Assembly: GCA_047637535.1 (NCBI GenBank)
Contig: JBLIKY010000022.1
Coordinates: 1-21,293 of the forward strand
Direction: 5' to 3'
Length of the DNA stretch: 21,293 bases
DNA from: UBA2040 sp047637535
GTDB taxonomy: Bacteria; Bacteroidota; Bacteroidia; Flavobacteriales_D; Crocinitomicaceae
The notes under the pieces are model-generated. The model saw only the letters and a list, made by a program, of their open reading frames with translations. It was not told the origin of the DNA and made no database searches. This document shows, piece after piece, positions 15,684 through 21,293 of the stretch. A program made the position numbers and the translations under genes. The first letter of the stretch is position 1. Each line of letters opens with the position of its first letter.

Positions 15684-17429
15684 TTATTGAAATTTAATGG
15701 ACTTTGACGGCTCAATTTTAGCGATCACAGCACTTGGTAATATCATTGCGGATAAGCAAACGACAAGTGTTATGATGTTGAGTAAGATTACGTGCCAAAC
15801 CGATAGCTCGATTGGAACCTCACTCAAGTAATAAACTTCTGGATTTAAGGTAATCCATCCAAATTGAGATTGAAGAAGGCAAAGACCAATGCCGATAACA
15901 TTTCCCCAAATCATTCCTTTTCCTATTAAGAAGAAAGCTTGATACAAGAATATTTTTCTAAGCTGCCAGTTACCGCTGCCCAGAGCTTTCATCAAACCGA
16001 TGAATTGAGTTTTAACTAATATCATTACCAATAAAGCGGCGCCCACATTTATAATCCCTATGATTATCATCAAAACCAGAATGATGTATACGTTTAGATC
16101 TAAGAAATCTAGCCAAATAAAAATTTCTTGTTGAGCCTCTTTTATGCCTGATATTTGTAGTAGTTCGCCGTATTGGGTTGGCATAAACTCTAGCTTGTTT
16201 TTCAACTTGTTTATTTCTTCATCTAATTTTTCCCAATCCTTAAATTGCACTTCAAACCCACCGATGTAGGAGTTTGAACTTCCGCTACCTATTAGGGAGG
16301 TGAAATGGATTGTTTTAGCATCCGAACGAACTGAAAATAAGTTTCCCGTGTCGTCAGCGTATTTGCGAATTATATACCCCTCGCTGTTTACTTTTAAGTT
16401 GCAACTCGATAGTTTATCTCCATCAATCACGATTTTTAAATAAGCTGTGTCGGGTAAAGATGTAGGGTAGGTGTTGTTTTTGTTTGAACCAGAAAAATCT
16501 CTTACAATAAGTCGAATGGTGGTGTCTTGTTGCGGGCACATTTTAATTCCTATGGTATTGCGAAATCCATTGCCCCAGTTGTATTCGTAATATCCGTTTC
16601 CACCTTGTGCGTCCGCCTTAATTATCATGTAGCCATCACTTAAAGTATCCACAACAGATATACTTGCTTGAATACCCCAATCGTTTAAGGTTTGCACTTG
16701 TTTTAAATCACCAAGCACCATTTTCTTATCAAACTCAGCTAGACCGGTGTGATAAATTCCTGCAACGGTAAAAAAGCGTTTGACGGGGCGATTCTTTACA
16801 AAATAGGCGCGTATCGAATCACCTAGTTTATAACCCAATTGAGTGGCGATTGTTTTGGAAAGTACAATCTGTTCGGATAAAACGGAGTCATTAAACGTTG
16901 GAATACTTCCTTCAACTAGATTTTCACGGTAAAAACTCCAGTCAAAATCTTGGTCGACGCCTTTCATTACAGCGCCTTGAATATCTTGTTGCACGGTATT
17001 TGTATCTACACCATTTGAATTGGTGAAATAGCGAACGCGTTTTTCGGATTGAAGAAGAATGGGCTTGAAGGCTACGGGATGTATAGTCCGAATATTTTTG
17101 TCTTTTTTTAAGTCGAGGTAAAAGTCTTGTTCTTTGCGAATAGGATTGCTTTCGTAAATCGAACCTTCACCCGAATTAAGAATAAAAGCATGGGAAGAAA
17201 AACCGGAAACTTTTTGGCGAACTTCTTTCTGAAAACCGATAACAACAGCGATGGTAAGAAGATTAACAACAATGGCTAGTGCAATACTTATCATGCTGAT
17301 ACGCACGATGGGTCGCGAAACTTTTTTACCTTCGGTTTCTTTGAGAAATATTTTTTTTGCTATGAAAAACTCGTGTCGCAAATTGCCTTTTTTTAATCGT
17401 TTACGAAAGTACACAAAGCTTTTGTGCAT
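15684..17429 (-). CDS. FtsX/LolC-E-type ABC transporter permease with extra periplasmic segment
   Basis: A 581-residue permease of the FtsX/MacB/LolCE class. It opens with RHEFFIAKKIFLKETEGKKVSRP, then a first membrane helix (ISMISIALAIVVNLLTIAVVIGF), a long periplasmic MacB_PCD-type domain, and three C-terminal helices (VYIILVLMIIIGIINVGAALLVMILV; FLIGKGMIWGNVIGIGLCLL; VILLNIITLVVCLSAMILPSAVI). Family members of this type are about 400 residues; here roughly 130 extra residues (bases about 16275-16675) sit in the periplasmic domain. LolCE-like proteins move lipoproteins or drive envelope machines with a separate ATPase, which is not encoded here. The frame is open further upstream to 17612, but an exact -7 element at 17480-17487 rules that start out. 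ATG 17429 or TTG 17381 are the choices; TTG gives the more typical RHEFFIAKK opening. Confidence 0.8.
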   Translation of the reverse strand: MHKSFVYFRKRLKKGNLRHEFFIAKKIFLKETEGKKVSRPIVRISMISIALAIVVNLLTIAVVIGFQKEVRQKVSGFSSHAFILNSGEGSIYESNPIRKEQDFYLDLKKDKNIRTIHPVAFKPILLQSEKRVRYFTNSNGVDTNTVQQDIQGAVMKGVDQDFDWSFYRENLVEGSIPTFNDSVLSEQIVLSKTIATQLGYKLGDSIRAYFVKNRPVKRFFTVAGIYHTGLAEFDKKMVLGDLKQVQTLNDWGIQASISVVDTLSDGYMIIKADAQGGNGYYEYNWGNGFRNTIGIKMCPQQDTTIRLIVRDFSGSNKNNTYPTSLPDTAYLKIVIDGDKLSSCNLKVNSEGYIIRKYADDTGNLFSVRSDAKTIHFTSLIGSGSSNSYIGGFEVQFKDWEKLDEEINKLKNKLEFMPTQYGELLQISGIKEAQQEIFIWLDFLDLNVYIILVLMIIIGIINVGAALLVMILVKTQFIGLMKALGSGNWQLRKIFLYQAFFLIGKGMIWGNVIGIGLCLLQSQFGWITLNPEVYYLSEVPIELSVWHVILLNIITLVVCLSAMILPSAVIAKIEPSKSIKFQ

Positions 17430-18624
17430 TGAAAGTGTTTTGATTTTTTTGCTTTTCGCTTGTTCGTCTGCCCAAAGTTCAAAACTAAAGGACGATGAAT
17501 TGATAAAAAAGGAGGCAGCGAAAACCACCAAAAAAGCCATTAAGACAGGCGCCTCGAGGGTTGATAAATACATTAAATATTTAGTAGGTAAGAGCGTAGG
17601 TGTTGTTGCCAATCAAACCAGTCAAGTGGGCACGGTGCACCTGGTTGATACCTTGCTGGGTAGAGGGGTGAACATTTTGAGAGTTTTTTCACCCGAACAT
17701 GGCTTTAGAGGAGATGCAGATGCAGGTGAGAAAGTCGTGAGTTCTTTGGATGAAAAAACAGGACTTCCACTTGTTTCTTTATATGGTAAAAACAAAAAAC
17801 CAACGGCCGAACAGGTCAATGACCTGGATTGGATCATTTTCGATATTCAAGATGTTGGCGCTAGATTTTACACCTATATATCCAGTTTACATTATGTAAT
17901 GGAGTCGGCGGCCGAACACGGTGTTAAAGTGCTCGTTCTCGATAGACCCAACCCCAACGGAAGTAGAATTGACGGACCTGTTTTGAATGAAAAATTCACC
18001 TCATTTGTTGGCATGCATCCTGTACCGATTTTGCATGGAATGACAGTCGGCGAGTACGCCAAAATGATAAATGGTGAAGGTTGGCTCGAAGGCGGCCTTA
18101 AATGTGAGCTTACAGTTATCAAAATGCAAAACTATAAGCATCGTGATACTTATAGTTTACCCATTGCGCCATCTCCTAACTTAAGATCAGATCAGGCGAT
18201 ACAATTGTATCCAAGTTTATGTTTGTTTGAGGGAACTAACGTAAGTGTTGGGAGAGGGACTAAGCAACCTTTTGAAATATTTGGTCATCCTGATTTTTCG
18301 GATAGTTTATTTTCTTTTACCCCAATTAGTGGGTACGGAGCCAAGTTTCCAAAACACGAGAATAATATTTGTTATGGGTTTGATTTAGGAGACGAAGAAG
18401 TGGGGGAGGAGCTTAGTTTAAATTTCCTGTTAAAGGCTTATTCTTTGAGTGAAAACAAGGATGAATTTTTTGAGAATGAGCGATTCTTTAATCTCTTGGC
18501 TGGTAATGATGTTTTGATTCAGCAAATAAAGAATGAGATGTCTGAAGTAGAGATTCGTCTTTCTTGGGAGGAGGGGTTAGTTGCTTATTTAGAAATAAGG
18601 AGTAACTACTTGATTTACGATTAA
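17362..18624 (+). CDS. DUF1343 lipoprotein, NamZ-like exo-beta-N-acetylmuramidase
   Basis: A 420-residue protein of the DUF1343 family (GH171), whose characterised members (Bacillus subtilis NamZ/YbbC and Tannerella forsythia NamZ) release N-acetylmuramic acid from the non-reducing ends of peptidoglycan fragments. Family motifs are clear: SVGVVANQTSQVG, VFSPEHGFRGDADAGE, LVSLYGKNKKPT, IFDIQDVGARFYTYISSLHYVMESA, VLDRPNPNG, and LPIAPSPNLRSDQAIQLYPSLCLFEGTNVSVGRGT. A lipoprotein signal (VLIFLLFAC) ends at about bases 17455-17460, so the protein is probably tethered in the periplasm. The start is ATG 17362 (34-residue signal) or TTG 17422 (14-residue signal); the open frame back to 17251 is antisense to the permease and not real. 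Either way its 5' end overlaps or abuts the divergent permease gene. Confidence 0.9.
   Translation: MKNSCRKLPFFNRLRKYTKLLCIESVLIFLLFACSSAQSSKLKDDELIKKEAAKTTKKAIKTGASRVDKYIKYLVGKSVGVVANQTSQVGTVHLVDTLLGRGVNILRVFSPEHGFRGDADAGEKVVSSLDEKTGLPLVSLYGKNKKPTAEQVNDLDWIIFDIQDVGARFYTYISSLHYVMESAAEHGVKVLVLDRPNPNGSRIDGPVLNEKFTSFVGMHPVPILHGMTVGEYAKMINGEGWLEGGLKCELTVIKMQNYKHRDTYSLPIAPSPNLRSDQAIQLYPSLCLFEGTNVSVGRGTKQPFEIFGHPDFSDSLFSFTPISGYGAKFPKHENNICYGFDLGDEEVGEELSLNFLLKAYSLSENKDEFFENERFFNLLAGNDVLIQQIKNEMSEVEIRLSWEEGLVAYLEIRSNYLIYD
17480..17487 (-). promoter_or_regulatory. -7 promoter element of the permease gene
   Basis: Minus-strand TAGTTTTG is an exact TAnnTTTG. It lies inside the coding region for the early mature part of the DUF1343 protein and predicts a transcript start near 17473, 44 nt before ATG 17429. 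No clear -33 box was seen. Confidence 0.45.
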
Positions 18625-18644
18625 TCAATATTGATTTAAATCAA
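18623..18644. repeat. two overlapping 14-bp palindromes
   Basis: AATCAATATTGATT (18623-18636) and TTGATTTAAATCAA (18631-18644) are each perfect palindromes and share the six bases TTGATT. Together they give three alternating AATCAA/TTGATT half-sites. They start in the stop codon of the DUF1343 gene and lie in the 66-nt gap before the convergent MORN gene. They could form alternative hairpins (a terminator) or bind a dimeric regulator; there is no T-run directly after. Confidence 0.45.
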
Positions 18645-18690
18645 GAACAATTAGGATGTTTTTCGCGGATTTCTTTTAGAAATAATCAGA

Positions 18691-19575
18691 TTACAACTGA
18701 CCGTCAGAGTGATAAACGCCTTCTTTGAAAACTTTAACTCTTAATAAGATTCCGTCGTTATCGTATTCGAATAAGCGACCGTCAATTAATACACCTGCTT
18801 TAAACTCACCGTCTTGCCAGATTTCGTCGTTTGAATTGTAAATTTTGTTGTAACCGTTTGCCATAAAAGCAACTCCCTTTGTATCTGGTTTTTTCACCTT
18901 AGGTGCTGTTTCTTTAGAAGCATTTGGATTTTTTATTGTTACAACTTGGGTAACCATTTCTTTTTGTTCAGATGACTTAAGCTTACCGAACTCATCGTAA
19001 ACAATTAACTCCTTAACGTCTCCATTTTCATAAAATCTTTTTGCATCTCCAACTGGTTTTCCATTTACAGAATTGTACTCAAATTCCACCTTCCCGTTAG
19101 GATAATAATAAACTACTTTACCTTCTTCTCTTCCTTTGTCGTTGAATTTAGCTTCAAATTCTAGAATTCCATTTTCATGAAATCTTTTTAGAGAATCCTT
19201 GTATGCATTTCGCTCAAAAGTTCCAACTTCCTTAATGCTTCCATTTGGATGAATTTTGACATAAGCTCCTTGAGGTCTATTGTTTACGTATGTTCCTCTT
19301 AGCTTTGGAGTTAGTCCGTCGTTGTGGTATTTAATCCAAATCCCTTCTTTTCGATCATCTTCAAAAGGCCCTTCTTCAACTTTACCACTATTCGGAATTC
19401 CAGCCTTAGGTATGTCTTTACCGTAGTATATCCAGTAACCTTGTTTTAACCCGTTTTCATCAGTTTGATTTGTTTTCTTTTGATTTTGAAGGCGGCCTTC
19501 ATCACTAGCAAGCACAGGCGAAAAACCTAGGGTTAGCAGGCTGCAAAGGAAAGTAATCAAAAATATTGGTCTCAT
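18691..19575 (-). CDS. secreted MORN-variant repeat protein (YwqK-like)
   Basis: A 294-residue protein with a Sec signal peptide (cleavage after about residue 23, near VLASDEG) and a run of MORN-variant repeats of the YwqK type, a common beta-hairpin array in Bacteroidota. Repeats are visible around residues 44-55 (KQGYWIYYG), 70-84 (FEDDRKEGIWIKYHNDG), 93-112, 116-137 (FHENGILEFEAKF), 150-166 (EEGKVVYYYPNGKVEF), 172-193 (FYENGDVKELIVYDEFG) and 254-284. A Lys/Thr/Pro-rich stretch (205-232) separates the last. The function of these extracytoplasmic proteins is generally unknown; the toxin/antitoxin label often attached to the family is not supported here. No clear -7 element; the closest is TACTTTGAG around 19590-19600. 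No partner gene. Confidence 0.8.
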   Translation of the reverse strand: MRPIFLITFLCSLLTLGFSPVLASDEGRLQNQKKTNQTDENGLKQGYWIYYGKDIPKAGIPNSGKVEEGPFEDDRKEGIWIKYHNDGLTPKLRGTYVNNRPQGAYVKIHPNGSIKEVGTFERNAYKDSLKRFHENGILEFEAKFNDKGREEGKVVYYYPNGKVEFEYNSVNGKPVGDAKRFYENGDVKELIVYDEFGKLKSSEQKEMVTQVVTIKNPNASKETAPKVKKPDTKGVAFMANGYNKIYNSNDEIWQDGEFKAGVLIDGRLFEYDNDGILLRVKVFKEGVYHSDGQL

Positions 19576-19689
19576 ATAACAAGTTATGCTTTACTCAAAG
19601 TACCTCGCAAAATACAAAGAATTAACGAAAAACAAGTGAAAAGTTAAATTAGAAAAAAGAAAGTTTTGAACTAAAATAAACGTTGAATA

Positions 19690-20640
19690 TTATGATTTTT
19701 TAGAAACATCAACTTTGTCTAACATTTCATTAACCATTGATTTTGTGTCAAATCTCACCTTCCAGCCCCAATCATTTTGAGCATGGCTGTCGTCAATGGA
19801 GTCGGGCCAAGAATCCGCTATTTTTTGCCTAAAATCTGGAATGTAATCGATTTTAAAATCTGGAATTATCGTCTTTATTTCTTCTGCAAGTTCTTTCGGT
19901 GTAAAGTCACAGCCCGATATATTATAAGCTGATCTTATTTTTACTTGTTCAATTGGTGCCTCCATCAAGTCAATCGTTGCTCGAATAGCATCTTCCATAA
20001 ACATCATTGGCAGTCTGGTGTCTTTAGATAAAAAGGAAGTGAATTCGCCAAATTCTTTGGCTTTGTAAAAAATGTCAACGGCATAATCGGTTGTTCCACC
20101 TCCGGGCAAACTTTTGTATGAGATAAGTCCTGGGTATCTGATTGAGCGAACATCAACGCCGTAATTCTTAGAATAATACTCACACCACCTTTCACCAGCT
20201 TGTTTTGAGATCCCATAAACGGTTGATGGCTCCATTACAGTGAATTGAGGGGTGTTTTGTTTAGGGGTTGATGGGCCGAAAACTGCTATCGAACTAGGCC
20301 AAAACACTTTTTTAAGAATTCCATCTTTCGCCAAATCAAGGATGTTAAACAATCCGTCCATGTTCAATTTCCACGCAAAATCAGGATTCTTCTCTGCGGT
20401 GGCAGATAATAATGCTGCTAATAAGTATACCTCGGTAACGTTTTCTTTAAGAATAAATTGATGAACGAAATCTCTTTCGAGAATATCCATCTTGACATAA
20501 GGTCCGTCTACCAATAGTGGTGGACACTCTTGTTTAAGGTCGGCAGCGATAACGGTTTCGTTTCCAAACTTTTCTCTTAATGCTAAAACCAATTCATTGC
20601 CGATTTGACCCCCGGCTCCAATTACAAGTACCTTTTTCAT
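19690..20640 (-). CDS. NAD-dependent epimerase/dehydratase family, short-chain L-threonine 3-dehydrogenase-like
   Basis: A 316-residue extended short-chain dehydrogenase. It has the Rossmann nucleotide motif GAGGQIG (residues 8-14), PSS with the catalytic Ser at 117-118, and the catalytic pair Tyr143/Lys147 in YGISK. The run RYPGLISYKSLPGGGTTDYAVDIF (about 169-192) and the RLPMMFMEDAIRATIDLM segment are characteristic of the short-chain L-threonine dehydrogenases found in Bacteroidota such as Flavobacterium. These oxidise L-threonine to 2-amino-3-oxobutyrate, normally cleaved to glycine and acetyl-CoA by KBL; no kbl gene is adjacent here. Cytosolic. It is divergent from the homogentisate dioxygenase gene across 257 nt, a possible amino-acid catabolism pairing. 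An exact -7 element lies 16 nt upstream of the ATG. Confidence 0.87.
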   Translation of the reverse strand: MKKVLVIGAGGQIGNELVLALREKFGNETVIAADLKQECPPLLVDGPYVKMDILERDFVHQFILKENVTEVYLLAALLSATAEKNPDFAWKLNMDGLFNILDLAKDGILKKVFWPSSIAVFGPSTPKQNTPQFTVMEPSTVYGISKQAGERWCEYYSKNYGVDVRSIRYPGLISYKSLPGGGTTDYAVDIFYKAKEFGEFTSFLSKDTRLPMMFMEDAIRATIDLMEAPIEQVKIRSAYNISGCDFTPKELAEEIKTIIPDFKIDYIPDFRQKIADSWPDSIDDSHAQNDWGWKVRFDTKSMVNEMLDKVDVSKKS

Positions 20641-20656
20641 TCAGTTATATTTGCAA

Positions 20657-20664
20657 CAAAGTTA
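20657..20664 (-). promoter_or_regulatory. -7 promoter element of the threonine dehydrogenase-like gene
   Basis: Minus-strand TAACTTTG is an exact TAnnTTTG match, 16 nt upstream of the ATG. It is identical to the rnpB element. No -33 box was found at the usual spacing. The remaining 230 nt towards the dioxygenase gene show no clear plus-strand -7 element. Confidence 0.55.
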
Positions 20665-20897
20665 CATTTTCCGTTCAATTGGCTAATTGGAAAGGCAATA
20701 ATTTTCTATCGAGTATTTTCGAGGATTGAACAAAATCAAAGTCATCCCCATTCTATGTATGTTCTTTTTGATTGCTTATATTTGTATTAAGTTCTTTTTT
20801 AGCGTTTTTCATGATATTACAAACAAAACTATTGTTGTTCTATCAAAGCGTTATGATTGTAATGACTTGATTGTTGTTGAACAAAAAACAAAGTTGA

Positions 20898-21293
20898 ATG
20901 CCATTTTATCATAAACTAGGGTCGATTCCTCACAAAAGGCACACTATTCATGAGAAGCCTCAAGGAGGTCTGTATTATGAACAATTATTTGGCACCGAAG
21001 GGTTCCATGGTTTTTCTTCTTTATTATATCATACGCACCGACCGACGATGGTCAAAAGTGTTAGCGAACCGGTAGATGTGGCTCCTGTAGCAGCTGTTGG
21101 TAAGAATATTACTTCTCGCATGCTCAAGGGGATGGAGGTTAAGCCAGAAAATGACTTTTTAGAAAGCAGAAAAATTCTTCTTTTTAATAACGATTTGAAT
21201 GTAGCTTGTGCAGCACCAAAGGAATCATTAAGAGCCTATTTTTACAAGAATGCCGATGCAGACGAAGTTTTGTTTGTGCACAAGGGTAAAGGT
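20898..21293 (+). CDS. hmgA: homogentisate 1,2-dioxygenase, N-terminal part (cut by window end)
   Basis: The first 132 codons of an open frame that runs off the window. The translation opens MPFYHKLGSIPHKRHTIHEK, followed by LYYEQLFGTEGFHGFSSLLYHTHRPT. Both are strongly typical of bacterial homogentisate 1,2-dioxygenase, the Fe(II) enzyme that opens the ring of homogentisate in tyrosine and phenylalanine breakdown to yield maleylacetoacetate. The visible part is the N-terminal cupin-like domain; the iron ligands lie in the missing C-terminal part. The ATG at 20898 is the natural start by family comparison. It is divergent from the threonine dehydrogenase-like gene. A short competing frame (20726-20914) with one hydrophobic stretch overlaps its start and is probably not coding. 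Confidence 0.9.
   Translation, partial: MPFYHKLGSIPHKRHTIHEKPQGGLYYEQLFGTEGFHGFSSLLYHTHRPTMVKSVSEPVDVAPVAAVGKNITSRMLKGMEVKPENDFLESRKILLFNNDLNVACAAPKESLRAYFYKNADADEVLFVHKGKG

Noticed and set aside
17251..17361. Upstream extension of the DUF1343 gene to 17251
   Set aside because: It would put 37 residues before a proper lipoprotein signal and is antisense to the first membrane helix of the permease.
17430..17612. Upstream extension of the permease to an ATG at 17612
   Set aside because: The added 61 residues are antisense to the DUF1343 coding region and lie upstream of the permease -7 element at 17480-17487, so they would not be transcribed from it.
18691..19575. Toxin-antitoxin system suggested by the YwqK family name
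   Set aside because: No toxin partner adjoins it, and the protein has a signal peptide and MORN-variant repeats, which point to an extracytoplasmic role.
20726..20914. Possible 62-residue membrane peptide in the gap before homogentisate dioxygenase
   Set aside because: It starts at TTG, overlaps the dioxygenase start by 17 nt, and its hydrophobic stretch can be explained by T-rich non-coding sequence. Kept out for lack of any family or promoter signal.

Overview
The window looks like a chromosomal segment from a member of the Bacteroidota, most likely a flavobacterium-like marine or freshwater lineage. The evidence is the low-GC sequence, the protein families (DUF2723, DUF2480, RibF, the SUF set, short-chain threonine dehydrogenase, MORN-variant proteins), and repeated -7 elements of the Bacteroidota type (TAnnTTTG) just upstream of genes. 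No mobile element, CRISPR array or tRNA gene was recognised. The content is mostly housekeeping, plus one signalling locus of real interest.

Layout. Positions 1-2712 hold the C-terminal part of a DUF2723 membrane protein and a NodB-type polysaccharide deacetylase on the plus strand. The deacetylase overlaps a convergent DUF2480 gene (2660-3166, minus). Positions 3264-4954 hold a small lipoprotein without a canonical start codon, a rhomboid protease and a convergent SixA-like histidine phosphatase. Positions 5093-8020 are a three-gene unit: an ECF sigma factor; a protein with a short cytosolic N-terminus, one inner-membrane helix, a long disordered linker and a predicted outer-membrane beta-barrel; and a lipoprotein with two Ig/PKD-like modules. 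The first two match the architecture of the dual-membrane-spanning anti-sigma (Dma) and cognate sigma (Das) pairs known from Bacteroides. The lipoprotein, whose start overlaps the preceding stop by one base, is a candidate third component.

Positions 8046-8427 encode RNase P RNA (rnpB), with its own promoter, a 10-bp closing P1 helix and a T-rich end. An orphan solute-binding lipoprotein (8480-9373, minus) and a HEAT-like protein (9451-10005, plus) follow. Positions 10030-13865 (minus) are a sufA-sufB-sufC-sufD operon with a well-formed promoter and no adjacent sufS or sufE. Divergent from it are ribF and an overlapping secreted leucine-rich-repeat protein, ending at a strong bidirectional terminator (15648-15679).

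Positions 15684-18624 hold a divergent pair with overlapping 5' ends: an FtsX/LolC-E-type permease with an extra periplasmic segment, and a DUF1343 (NamZ-type exo-muramidase) lipoprotein. They are followed by a MORN-variant secreted protein and a short-chain L-threonine 3-dehydrogenase-like enzyme, both minus. The last 396 bases are the 5' part of homogentisate 1,2-dioxygenase (plus), cut by the window edge.
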